Shown: one piece after another, positions 56,059-64,000 of the stretch
Layout: each line of letters begins with the position of its first letter
Numbering within the stretch: position 1 is the stretch's first letter
Position numbers and translations under genes: made by a program
Notes under the pieces: generated by a model
Told to the model about the DNA's origin: nothing
Databases searched by the model: none
What the model saw: the letters and a program-made list of their open reading frames with translations, nothing else
Assembly (NCBI RefSeq): GCF_020883535.1
Contig: NZ_CP086654.1
Span: forward strand, 2,253,572-2,317,571
Length of the DNA stretch: 64,000 bases
Reading direction: 5' to 3'
DNA from: Staphylococcus ratti
Lineage (GTDB): Bacteria > Bacillota > Bacilli > Staphylococcales > Staphylococcaceae

Positions 56059-56481
56059 ATGTCTAAAAAACATATTCTCATCTTTATTGGTATTATATTT
56101 TTAATTTTAATCACCATTGGCGGCATCTATTTAAAAATGAAACATGATGAACAAGAAAAAATTAAACAAGACTACTACAAACAACAACAAGAACGCATAA
56201 CCCTATATCTTAAACATAACACTAAAGAACCAAATACTATTAAATCCGTTCATTTTAAAAGTTTAAAAGAAGGACCAATGGGCGACGCTGTTATTGAAGG
56301 GTATATCAATGACAATGAAAAAGATACCTTTGTTGCTTACGGGGCTCCTGAAGACAAATTTCAATTTGACGGAGATATGATAAAGAGTGAAAAGTTAAGC
56401 GTATTACTAAAAAATGCTGAGAATCGAAAATCACCAGATGAAATAAAAAAAGAACTTAAACAAAGTAAGAAAGATCACTAA
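56059..56481 (+). CDS. DUF1433 family protein, copy 3
   Basis: 140 residues; ATG at 56059 (MSKKHILIFIGIIF) after AGGAG, rather than the longer frame that begins inside copy 2. The C-terminal region (FVAYGAPEDKFQFDGDMIKSEKLSVLLKNAENRKSPDEI) is the most divergent of the five. 31 bp after copy 2, so the two share a transcript. Confidence 0.85.
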   Translation: MSKKHILIFIGIIFLILITIGGIYLKMKHDEQEKIKQDYYKQQQERITLYLKHNTKEPNTIKSVHFKSLKEGPMGDAVIEGYINDNEKDTFVAYGAPEDKFQFDGDMIKSEKLSVLLKNAENRKSPDEIKKELKQSKKDH

Positions 56482-56498
56482 ATTTAGTGGTCTTTTTC
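56470..56498 (+). terminator. Terminator after DUF1433 copy 3
   Basis: Same hairpin as after copy 1, with a longer T-run (TCTTTTTC), again covering the stop codon. Confidence 0.75.
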
Positions 56499-56614
56499 TT
56501 ACCCTCTCAATAGATATACCAGTATTATAAAAAATATTTTAAAATTGAAGTAACAACATAATATTTAGTATATAATTTATTCATACATTCCATATCAAAA
56601 CAGGAGTTTAAGAT

Positions 56615-57040
56615 ATGTCAAAAAAACACATTCTTATCCTTATTAGTATCATATTTTTAATTTTAATCACCATTGGCGGTGTCTATTTAAAAATGAAACA
56701 TGATGAACAAGAAAAAATTAAACAAGCTTACTACAAAGAACAACAGGAACGCATTACGCTTTACCTTAAATACAACACGAAAGAACCCAACACCATTAAA
56801 TCTGTTCACTTCACTAATCTAGAAGAAAGCCCGATGGGAAATATCTTTATTGAAGGCTATATTAACAATGACCCTAAAGCTACATTTTCAACACTTAATA
56901 GAGCAGAAGATCGTTTTCAATTTCAAGGAGGATTAACAATGAGCCAACCTATAGTTGAAAGAATAAAATCTGCTCATGAGTTAAAGTCACCTGATGAAAT
57001 CAAAAAAGAACTTCAAAACAACAAAATGAAAAACCACTAA
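56615..57040 (+). CDS. DUF1433 family protein, copy 4
   Basis: 141 residues. Upstream 115 bp and first 30 codons are nearly identical to copy 2, showing recent duplication. The later region (TNLEESPMGNIFIEGYINND, RAEDRFQFQGGLTMSQPI) is its own, closer to copy 1 in parts. AGGAG precedes the ATG. Confidence 0.85.
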   Translation: MSKKHILILISIIFLILITIGGVYLKMKHDEQEKIKQAYYKEQQERITLYLKYNTKEPNTIKSVHFTNLEESPMGNIFIEGYINNDPKATFSTLNRAEDRFQFQGGLTMSQPIVERIKSAHELKSPDEIKKELQNNKMKNH

Positions 57041-57071
57041 TACATTACATCTCAGAACAGGAGTTACTCTG

Positions 57072-57503
57072 ATGTCTAAAAAACATATTCTCATCTTTTT
57101 CAGCATTGTATTTGTAATTTTAATCACCATTGGCGGCATCTATTTTAAAATGAAATATGATGAACGTGAAGCACAAAAAGAAACTTATTATAAACAACAA
57201 CAAGAACGTATCACACTTTTTCTTAAATACAACACCAAGGTACCAAATACTATCAAATCTGTTCACTTCACTAAACTAGACAAAACCCCTATGGGAAGTA
57301 GTGTTATTGAAGGTTATATCAACAATAATCCCAAAGCTACATTCACAGCACTCGGTAAACCAGAAAAGCATTTTCAATTTGACGGAGATATCTCCCTTAG
57401 CAATCCAGTAGATGAGCGTTTAAAACCTGCTCACGAGTTAAAATCCCCTGATGAAATCAAAAAAGAATTGAATAATAAAAAGAGTCGGAAGCATTGTACC
57501 TAA
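57072..57503 (+). CDS. DUF1433 family protein, copy 5
   Basis: 143 residues; 31 bp after copy 4, with the same short linker as between copies 2 and 3. The N-terminus resembles copy 1 in its helix (DEREAQKETYYKQQQERI), while the beta domain matches copy 2 (TKLDKTPMGSSVIEGYINNNPKATFTALGKPEKH). This mosaic points to gene conversion. The end (KKSRKHCT) differs from the usual KKDH. Confidence 0.83.
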   Translation: MSKKHILIFFSIVFVILITIGGIYFKMKYDEREAQKETYYKQQQERITLFLKYNTKVPNTIKSVHFTKLDKTPMGSSVIEGYINNNPKATFTALGKPEKHFQFDGDISLSNPVDERLKPAHELKSPDEIKKELNNKKSRKHCT

Positions 57504-57514
57504 TTCATAAAAAA

Positions 57515-57553
57515 GATGTGGAACAAAAATCTTATAGATTTCTGTTCCACATC
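57515..57553. terminator. Terminator after the DUF1433 array
   Basis: GATGTGGAACA...TGTTCCACATC stem with flanking AT-rich sequence. Confidence 0.7.
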
Positions 57554-57574
57554 ATAAATATACATATTTTGAAA

Positions 57575-57678
57575 AGCACAGTAGCTATCAGCATTGAACC
57601 TGTGCTTTATAGCTTTTCTTAATCTAGACATCCTTGTAGGGTGGAACAACGAAGGCGAATAAATTCTGTCCCGCTCCC
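57575..57678. repeat. Degenerate interspersed repeat
   Basis: AGCACAGTAGCTATCAGCATTGAACC and a reverse-oriented TTCTGTCCCGCTCCC piece match parts of the units at 33904 and 46916, in inverted orientation and partly degraded. Confidence 0.5.
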
Positions 57679-58535
57679 TATTTGCGATAAACACGAATGT
57701 TAATTTCATAGTAGTCTTCGTGCTCTTTTTCTTTTTGCTCATATTTAATTCCGTTGGCTTTGATTTCGAGTAGACCGTCCGCAATGATATCACGTGCTTC
57801 TGAAATGTCACGTACAAATTCAGGTGGACGTGCTGTCACTGTTTCTCCTTCTTCAGTCTCCTCTGAAACTGCGTTGTATGACTTTAGACGTTCCTCAGTC
57901 TGCTTAACGTTGAGTTGTTCTTTTAAAATTATATCGAGCATCTCTGCTTGACGTTGAGGCGCTTGGCCTACAAGCGCACGACCGTGTCGCTCAGTAATAC
58001 GATGTTCACGTACGGCGTCTAAAACAATCGGTTCTAATTTAAGTAAACGTAACTTATTAGCAATAAAGCTTTGACTTTTACCCACACTCTTAGCAAGCTC
58101 CGATTGTGTAATACCTTCGAATGCCAATAATTTTTTATAGGCTTCCGCTTCTTCAACCGCAGATAAATTTTCTCGTTGTATATTTTCTATCAACGCAACA
58201 ACCGCCGTCTCTTCATCACTTAATTGACGTACGATAACATCCGCTTCACTTTTTTGAATGTGTTGTAGCGCACGAAAACGACGTTCACCTGCGATAATTT
58301 CATACATATTTTCTTCAATAGGACGTACAACAATTGGTTGTAGTAAACCATGTGCTTGGATGGATTCTGCCAATTCTTCGATACGCGCTGGATCAAATGT
58401 TTGACGTGGTTGGTAACGATTCGGCACGATGCGTTCAATCTTAACAGATTCCACGCCTTGCGTAGTTTCATCTATTATTTCAAGCACTTCATCTTTATTT
58501 TTTAATCCAAATAGTTTAGAAAAAGGTTTTTTCAT
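57678..58535 (-). CDS. noc: Nucleoid occlusion protein Noc
   Basis: 285 residues of the ParB family. It begins with the membrane-binding amphipathic segment typical of Noc (MKKPFSKLFGLKNK), then IVPNRYQPRQTFDPARIEELAES, the CTP motif AGERRFRAL and the HTH TQSELAKSVGKSQSFIANKLRL. Noc keeps the division ring off the nucleoid. Position directly before rsmG-mnmG-mnmE-rnpA-rpmH is conserved. Its paralogue parB is at 37931. Confidence 0.94.
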   Translation of the reverse strand: MKKPFSKLFGLKNKDEVLEIIDETTQGVESVKIERIVPNRYQPRQTFDPARIEELAESIQAHGLLQPIVVRPIEENMYEIIAGERRFRALQHIQKSEADVIVRQLSDEETAVVALIENIQRENLSAVEEAEAYKKLLAFEGITQSELAKSVGKSQSFIANKLRLLKLEPIVLDAVREHRITERHGRALVGQAPQRQAEMLDIILKEQLNVKQTEERLKSYNAVSEETEEGETVTARPPEFVRDISEARDIIADGLLEIKANGIKYEQKEKEHEDYYEINIRVYRK

Positions 58536-58578
58536 ATTTCTTCTCTCCCTTAAACCATCCCCAATACCATATACCGAT

Positions 58579-59298
58579 TTATCCTACTAGAGGTGACTTA
58601 TTTGGTGTTCCAGGTTTTCTCGGGTACTTTTTAGGTGTCTGACTACGTTTTTCAATTTTAATAATTTGTCTTTCGCCCGCTTCTTCTGGCAATTCAAAAG
58701 TGTGGATTTCTCCAATTCGACCTCCAAAGATACCGATACCAAAGCGCGCTTCGTCTAATTCCTCTTGTCCTTTTGAAGATTTTAAAGCAATGAACAAACC
58801 GCGTGTTTTCACAAGTGGTAAACAAAGTTCACTTAACACTGCCAAACGTGCGACAGCTCTTGCTGTGACAATGTCAAAAGACCCACGGTAGTCTTCATTT
58901 TTACCAAAAGTTTCTGCACGATCATGTACAAAATGCACACCTTCAAGGCCTAATTCATTCGCCAATTGATTTAAAAATTGGATACGTTTGTTGAGAGAAT
59001 CAACAATCGTCACATGAATATTCGGAAACACGATTTTAAGTGGGATACTTGGAAAACCTGCACCTGCCCCCACATCACACAAACTTATGTCTTGATTAAA
59101 ATCATGATAAAAGCTTGGTGTGATTGAATCATAAAAATGTTTTAAATACACTTCATGTTCTTCTGTAATACTTGTAAGATTAATTTTATCATTCCATGTG
59201 ACAAGCATATCATAATACGTTTCAAACTGTTGTTTTTGCGTTTCTGTCAACGTAATGCCATGTGTTTCAAGTTGTTCTGCTAACCATGTGACACTCAT
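58579..59298 (-). CDS. rsmG: 16S rRNA (guanine527-N7)-methyltransferase
   Basis: 239 residues, with SAM-binding [20 protein letters not shown] and a basic C-terminal tail ([13 protein letters not shown]). It methylates G527 of 16S rRNA. Its ATG directly follows the mnmG stop codon. GAGGGTG is the ribosome-binding site. Confidence 0.97.
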   Translation of the reverse strand: MSVTWLAEQLETHGITLTETQKQQFETYYDMLVTWNDKINLTSITEEHEVYLKHFYDSITPSFYHDFNQDISLCDVGAGAGFPSIPLKIVFPNIHVTIVDSLNKRIQFLNQLANELGLEGVHFVHDRAETFGKNEDYRGSFDIVTARAVARLAVLSELCLPLVKTRGLFIALKSSKGQEELDEARFGIGIFGGRIGEIHTFELPEEAGERQIIKIEKRSQTPKKYPRKPGTPNKSPLVG

Positions 59299-61173
59299 TT
59301 ATTTCACCCTCTGAAGTTTGCCTTGTTCTAAATAAACAAGCAAAATTGAAATGTCTGCTGGATTCACCCCTGAAATACGTGAAGCCTGAGCAATATTTAA
59401 TGGCTTAACTTCTGTCAGTTTTTCACGTGCTTCTGTAGCTAAGCTATCAATTTTACTATAATCCAAGTCTTCTGGAATTTTCTTTTGTTCCATACGTTTA
59501 ACTTTATCTACTTGTTGTAAGGATTTTGTGATATAACCTTCATATTTCGTTTGAATTTCTACTTGTTCCTCAACATCTTCACCTAAATGTGATGTTTCTT
59601 CTAATATTTCTAAAATCGTTTTATAAGTCATCTCAGGACGACGCAATAATTCATTTGCTAAAATACCATCTTTTAAACGAGAACCGCCTTCACGTTCAAT
59701 AATGTTTTGTACACGCTCTTGTGGTTTGATACGAATTTGAGATAAGCGTGTAATTTCATCACTGATACTTTGTCGTTTCTGTTTAAAGTTAGTGTAACGT
59801 TCTTCAGAAATAAGCCCTAATTCGTATCCTATATCTGTTAAACGTAAATCCGCATTATCATGACGTAAAAGTAAACGGTACTCTGCACGTGATGTCAACA
59901 AACGATAAGGTTCATTTGTGCCTTTAGTTACAAGGTCATCAATTAAAACGCCGATGTAAGCATCCGAACGTTGTAAAATTGTTTCTTCTTTTCCTAATAC
60001 CCGGGCAGCAGCATTAATACCTGCCATCAAACCTTGACCAGCAGCTTCTTCATAACCTGATGTGCCATTAATTTGACCTGCTGTATACAAGTTTTTGATT
60101 TTTTTAGTTTCAAGCGTTGGCCATAATTGTGTAGGCACAATTGCGTCATATTCAATCGCATAGCCTGCACGCATCATATCTGCTTTTTCTAGACCTGGAA
60201 TCGTCGCTAACATCTCACGTTGCACATGTTCTGGCAAACTTGTTGATAAACCTTGTACGTAAACTTCATTCGTATGACGGCCTTCTGGCTCTAAAAACAA
60301 CTGATGACGTGGCTTGTCATTAAAACGAACAAACTTATCTTCTATAGACGGACAATAACGTGGCCCTGTCCCTTTAATCATTCCTGAATACATCGCTGAT
60401 AAATGTAGATTATCATCAATCACTTGATGTGTGTCGCCATTCGTATATGTTAACCAACACGGTAGTTGGTCTAAAATGAATTCTGTCGTTTCATAACTGA
60501 ATGCTCGCCCAACATCATCACCTGGTTGAATTTCAGTTTTGCTATAATCGATAGATCTCGCATTTACACGAGGCGGTGTGCCTGTTTTAAATCGAACAAC
60601 ATCAAACCCTAATCCACGAAGATGATCGGCTAAAGTAATGGAAGGCAACTGATGATTAGGACCACTTGAATATTTTAAATTACCTAAAATAATTTCGCCT
60701 CGCAAAAATGTACCTGTCGTTAAAATGACAGCTTCAGCTAAATATTCTGTTCCGATGTTCGTACGTACACCTTTCACTACGTCGTTTTCAATAATCAATT
60801 CGTCTACCATACCTTGCATTACGTCAAGATGGGGTTCGTCTTCTAATACTCGCTTCATTTCTTGTTGGTAAAGTACTTTATCCGCTTGTGCACGTAATGC
60901 ACGAACGGCAGGTCCTTTTCCTGTATTTAACATACGCATTTGAATATGCGTTTTATCGATTGTTTTGGCCATTTGTCCACCAAGTGCGTCAATTTCACGC
61001 ACGACAATTCCCTTAGCGGGTCCCCCTACTGATGGATTACAGGGCATAAATGCGATATTATCTAAATTAATCGTTAACATAAGTGTTTTTGCGCCACGAC
61101 GGGCTGCCGCTAAACCTGCTTCAATACCTGAATGTCCTGCACCTACTACGATGACATCATAATTTTGTGCCAT
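59299..61173 (-). CDS. mnmG: tRNA uridine-5-carboxymethylaminomethyl modification enzyme MnmG
   Basis: 624 residues. FAD motif [19 protein letters not shown], the [23 protein letters not shown] block and the C-terminal helical domain ([24 protein letters not shown]). With MnmE it modifies U34 of certain tRNAs. Start at 61173 (MAQNYDV) after GGAGG; the extension to 61200 overlaps mnmE's end. Confidence 0.97.
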   Translation of the reverse strand: MAQNYDVIVVGAGHSGIEAGLAAARRGAKTLMLTINLDNIAFMPCNPSVGGPAKGIVVREIDALGGQMAKTIDKTHIQMRMLNTGKGPAVRALRAQADKVLYQQEMKRVLEDEPHLDVMQGMVDELIIENDVVKGVRTNIGTEYLAEAVILTTGTFLRGEIILGNLKYSSGPNHQLPSITLADHLRGLGFDVVRFKTGTPPRVNARSIDYSKTEIQPGDDVGRAFSYETTEFILDQLPCWLTYTNGDTHQVIDDNLHLSAMYSGMIKGTGPRYCPSIEDKFVRFNDKPRHQLFLEPEGRHTNEVYVQGLSTSLPEHVQREMLATIPGLEKADMMRAGYAIEYDAIVPTQLWPTLETKKIKNLYTAGQINGTSGYEEAAGQGLMAGINAAARVLGKEETILQRSDAYIGVLIDDLVTKGTNEPYRLLTSRAEYRLLLRHDNADLRLTDIGYELGLISEERYTNFKQKRQSISDEITRLSQIRIKPQERVQNIIEREGGSRLKDGILANELLRRPEMTYKTILEILEETSHLGEDVEEQVEIQTKYEGYITKSLQQVDKVKRMEQKKIPEDLDYSKIDSLATEAREKLTEVKPLNIAQASRISGVNPADISILLVYLEQGKLQRVK

Positions 61174-61189
61174 TACAAACCCTCCTTTT

Positions 61190-62572
61190 CTATTTTCCAA
61201 GGCAGAATTGACTAAAGAGTTGATCTATCAATGTTTCACTTGCCGATTCGCCAATAATCTCGCCTAAAATTTCCCATGTTCGTGTTAAATCTATTTGTAC
61301 CATATCCATAGGTACACCCATTTCAGCTGCATCAATCGCATCTTGTATCGCACTTTGAGCTTGTTTCAATAATGAGATATGTCTTGAATTAGAAACGTAT
61401 GTCATATCTTGATTTTGAACTTCTCCATCAAAGAATAAATCTCTAATTTGTAGTTCTAACGCATCAATACCTTGTTGTTTCAAAATAGAAGTCTCAATCA
61501 CTGGCATGTCCCCTACCATTGCTTTTACTTCATCGATATCTAAACGTTGTTCTAAATCCATTTTGTTAATAATCACAATGGCATCTTCATCTTTAATCAC
61601 TTCATATAATTTACGATCTTCTTCAGTTAAAGCTTCATTGTAATTCAATACAAATAAAATCAGGTCAGCTTGACTTAAAGCTTTTCGAGAACGTTCAACA
61701 CCAATACGTTCAACGATATCTTCAGTTTCACGAATTCCCGCTGTATCTACTAAACGAAGCGGTACACCACGCACGTTCACATACTCTTCTAAAACATCTC
61801 GCGTAGTGCCTGCAATTTCAGTTACGATCGCTTTGTTATCCTGAATAAGACTGTTTAACATCGAAGATTTACCTACGTTCGGTTTACCAACAATAACCGT
61901 AGACAACCCTTCTCTCATAATTTTCCCTTGAACGCCTGTATCAAGTAACTTTTGTATGTCTGACTTAATTGCTGTTGCACGTTCTAGTAAAAATTCTGTT
62001 GTCGCATCTTCGACATCGTCATATTCTGGATAATCAATATTCACTTCAACTTGAGCCAAAATCTCTAGAATAGACTGGCGCTGTGCCTTAATCATGTCAC
62101 TTAAACGGCCTTCTATTTGATTTTGAGCAACTTTAGACGCCCGGTCAGTCTTCGCTCTAATAAAATCCATCACAGCTTCTGCTTGTGATAAGTCAATTCG
62201 ACCATTTAAAAAAGCACGTTTTGTATATTCGCCGGGTTCTGCCATACGTGCGCCATGTGTCATTGTGAGTTCAAGCACACGATTAATTGTAAGTATGCCC
62301 CCATGACAATTGATTTCGATTATATCCTCTCGTGTAAACGTTTTAGGTGCACGTAAAACCGAAACCATTACTTCTTCAACCGTTTCATTAGTGACTGGAT
62401 CAACAATATGACCATAGTTAATTGTATGAGAAGCCACATCTTTTAATTTATACTTTCCTTTATATAGCTTGTCTGCTATTTCTACGGCATCATGCCCCGA
62501 CAAACGCACGATGCCAATGGCACCTTCGCCCATCGGCGTGGATATACTCGTTATCGTATCTAATTGTTCCAT
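61190..62572 (-). CDS. mnmE: tRNA modification GTPase MnmE
   Basis: 460 residues. The folate-binding N-domain begins [26 protein letters not shown]. The G domain carries [12 protein letters not shown], and the C-terminal motif FCLGK supplies the cysteine. Start at 62572 because GGAGG lies 10 nt upstream; the frame is open 56 codons further but without such a site. Followed 16 bp on by mnmG. Confidence 0.97.
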   Translation of the reverse strand: MEQLDTITSISTPMGEGAIGIVRLSGHDAVEIADKLYKGKYKLKDVASHTINYGHIVDPVTNETVEEVMVSVLRAPKTFTREDIIEINCHGGILTINRVLELTMTHGARMAEPGEYTKRAFLNGRIDLSQAEAVMDFIRAKTDRASKVAQNQIEGRLSDMIKAQRQSILEILAQVEVNIDYPEYDDVEDATTEFLLERATAIKSDIQKLLDTGVQGKIMREGLSTVIVGKPNVGKSSMLNSLIQDNKAIVTEIAGTTRDVLEEYVNVRGVPLRLVDTAGIRETEDIVERIGVERSRKALSQADLILFVLNYNEALTEEDRKLYEVIKDEDAIVIINKMDLEQRLDIDEVKAMVGDMPVIETSILKQQGIDALELQIRDLFFDGEVQNQDMTYVSNSRHISLLKQAQSAIQDAIDAAEMGVPMDMVQIDLTRTWEILGEIIGESASETLIDQLFSQFCLGK

Positions 62573-62716
62573 GGCACACGTACCTCCTTTATCATTAATC
62601 TCCATTTTAAAATGTTTAATATTGAATTGCGACTTTCCCGCTTTGCCACATGTATTGTTAGACTTCCCAAGCATGCTATTACATACGATTTCAACGCCAT
62701 AATAATGCAAGAAGTT

Positions 62717-62757
62717 AGACTTCGGTGTGTCTGACATCACACAAACCGAAGTCTAAT
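62717..62757. terminator. Hairpin between rnpA and mnmE
   Basis: AGACTTCGGT/ACCGAAGTCT stem with an inner TGTGT/ACACA pairing. T-runs are weak, so read-through from rnpA is possible. Confidence 0.55.
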
Positions 62758-62761
62758 AAAC

Positions 62762-63109
62762 TTACTTTATTCGCTTGTTAAAGACCTTAGCTATTTTTAA
62801 AACATGTTCTAAACTTTTCTGGATTTCCAATGTAGACATCTCTTTAGCTGGATGTCTTGCGATAATAATAATATCACGTGGCAAGACATCTTCTTTATGA
62901 ATTTTAAAACATTCTCTTACTCCGCGCTTAATGCGGTTACGTGTTACGGCATTACCAATTTTTTTTGATACACTAATTCCTAATCTAAAATGCTCGGCTT
63001 GTTTGTGATGATACGTATAAACGACAAACTGGCGATTTGCAACTGACCTCCCCTTTCGGTAAATCAATTGGAAATCTGCATTCTTTTTAATACGATATGC
63101 TTTTTCCAT
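62762..63109 (-). CDS. rnpA: Ribonuclease P protein component
   Basis: 115 residues, start at 63109 (MEKAYRIKKN). The RNase P motif RNRIKRGVRECFK and FRLGISVSKKIGNAVTR are present. It binds the catalytic RNA and pre-tRNA leaders. 218 bp after rpmH, farther than in many bacteria, with an interspersed hairpin between. Confidence 0.97.
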   Translation of the reverse strand: MEKAYRIKKNADFQLIYRKGRSVANRQFVVYTYHHKQAEHFRLGISVSKKIGNAVTRNRIKRGVRECFKIHKEDVLPRDIIIIARHPAKEMSTLEIQKSLEHVLKIAKVFNKRIK

Positions 63110-63164
63110 TAACATCACTCGTCTTTCTCATTTCAAACGTCTTCATAATAACTCTTATTTTGAA

Positions 63165-63202
63165 AAAAAGAGAGGCTGGGACATCACATGTCCAAGCCCC
63201 TA
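63165..63202. repeat. Hairpin of the 'GGGACAT' staphylococcal type
   Basis: GAGGCTGGGACATCACATGTCCAAGCCCC forms a stem between rpmH and rnpA. It is related in form to, but distinct from, the GGGACAGAAATC repeats. Confidence 0.5.
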
Positions 63203-63327
63203 TAAAAAATGTTGAGTTTAAATTTAGTAGTAGTACAATATTCATTTTGAATCACTCGCACGCTTACTCCGAAACGTCTTTCGATTATTCAAACTCGACA
63301 CACCATTGAATCGCTATTTGTCTATGC

Positions 63328-63465
63328 TTATGCTGATAAGACTTTGCGACCTTTACGACGACGACGCGCTAATACTTTACGGCCGTTTTTAGTGCTCATA
63401 CGCTTTCTGAAACCGTGCACTTTACTATGTTTACGTTTATTAGGTTGATAAGTACGTTTTACCAT
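63328..63465 (-). CDS. rpmH: Large ribosomal subunit protein bL34
   Basis: 45 residues: [20 protein letters not shown], then the basic [20 protein letters not shown] end; a perfect L34 match. GGAGG lies 10 nt before the ATG. First gene leftward from oriC. Confidence 0.99.
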
Positions 63466-63659
63466 TAAAAACACCTCCATCTTGCTTCATTCAATTATCT
63501 TCATTCATTTTAACTATCTTGACCTCTAACGCGATGCCACGTTAAATAGATATTTTTCTCTTAAATGAAATGTCTACATTTCAAGCAACTACTACATAAT
63601 ATCAAATTCATATAGGTAAATCAAGCGTCTTTTTAATTAATACGTATTAATATCTTTTT

Positions 63660-63950
63660 GAAAGTTATCCACTTATGCACATCCGCGCTTAAATAATCTG
63701 TGGATAATTATTTTCTATGCACAAGTTACACAAAAGTACACACACATATTCACAGCTGTTTGACAGAGTATGCTGTTAAAAAGTATAATTATGTGGATAA
63801 GTGGTTTAACCCCTTATATTACATAGGTTTCTTTAATGCGGTTATGCGCTAAATACTTGTGAATAATCCCATTAAACAAACGAGTTACCCACAGTGTGTG
63901 ATTAATTTGTGGATAATTATTAACAAGGTGTGATTAGTTTTATCCACTAA
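63660..63950. other. oriC region: cluster of DnaA boxes upstream of dnaA
   Basis: Perfect boxes (TGTGGATAA) at 63699-63707, 63792-63800 and 63908-63916. One-mismatch boxes at 63665-63673 and 63940-63948 (TTATCCACT), 63858-63866 (TGTGAATAA) and 63885-63893 (TTACCCACA). Also TTACACAAA at 63726. Lying between rpmH and the expected dnaA start just past 64000, this is the rpmH-dnaA part of the origin. No gene lies in 63466-64000. Confidence 0.93.
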
Positions 63951-64000
63951 GGGGAAATCTGTATATAACTCAAAATTTTACTTAGGAAGATGGAGTGCAA

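Noticed and set aside
59420..59450. parS-like TTTCACGTG sequence in mnmG
   Set aside because: Only the core matches the 16-bp parS; it is coding sequence and the flanks do not fit.
62573..62740. 56-codon extension of mnmE
   Set aside because: MnmE proteins start at MEQLDTI; GGAGG is placed for that start, and the extension overlaps a hairpin.

Overview
The window is low-GC Firmicute DNA from a Staphylococcus. The order guaA-guaB-pbuX-xpt, tcyP-nfrA-ahpC-ahpF, rpsR-ssb-rpsF-ychF-parB-metICFE and noc-rsmG-mnmG-mnmE-rnpA-rpmH-oriC, together with the IS431/IS257-type element and the TspA-like, DUF443 and DUF1433 families, is staphylococcal. The species cannot be fixed from sequence reading alone. 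The proteins are close to, but clearly not identical to, those of S. aureus.

Layout. (1) 1-5480 is an accessory region next to the 3' end of guaA: a truncated ABC-F ATPase with a leader-peptide attenuator, a YjdF gene behind a yjdF-type riboswitch, small membrane peptides, a DUF3885 protein, the remains of a type VII secretion toxin/immunity locus cut by an IS200-type transposase remnant, and a decayed tyrosine integrase plus a broken NYN-domain gene. (2) 5481-10740 is the purine salvage operon xpt-pbuX-guaB-guaA behind a guanine-type riboswitch. (3) 10990-21340 holds stress and sulfur genes: a YflT-domain protein, a DUF536-type protein, an orphan thiO under a TPP riboswitch, the cystine importer, nfrA, and ahpC/ahpF with PerR/Fur-like boxes. 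(4) 21400-25500 is a second accessory patch: a DUF1002 secreted protein, a possible secreted membrane-active protein with a small membrane partner, a long inverted-repeat element, a triply mutated IS431-type copy plus a solitary IS end, and an ISL3-like remnant. (5) 25500-33500 holds bioB with a BirA operator, a five-gene operon (glycerate kinase, DASS permease, response regulator, kinase, PepSY protein) and chrA. (6) 33500-46500 holds rpsF-ssb-rpsR, ychF, DUF951, an MscS channel and parB, then the divergent T-box-controlled metI-metC-metF-metE operon ending in a cyclase-family gene. (7) 46600-57700 holds a LysE exporter, urease accessory genes ureEFGD with no ureABC beside them, cstA with a cre site, a YceI protein, lytM, an mhqR-like regulator and five tandem DUF1433 genes. 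(8) 57680-64000 is noc-rsmG-mnmG-mnmE-rnpA-rpmH and the DnaA-box cluster of oriC; dnaA lies just outside.

The guaA-to-parB block, which in S. aureus lies far from the origin, here directly adjoins noc and oriC, so the 'oriC environ' is compact. Regulation by RNA is prominent: a yjdF-type riboswitch, a purine riboswitch, a TPP riboswitch, a Met T-box, an S6:S18 leader and a leader-peptide attenuator. The most notable leads are the decayed T7SS toxin/immunity cassette, the secreted glycine-rich protein plus membrane partner (22.7-23.5 kb), the sensor/permease/glycerate-kinase operon, the duplicated DUF1433 array, and urease accessory genes without the enzyme.
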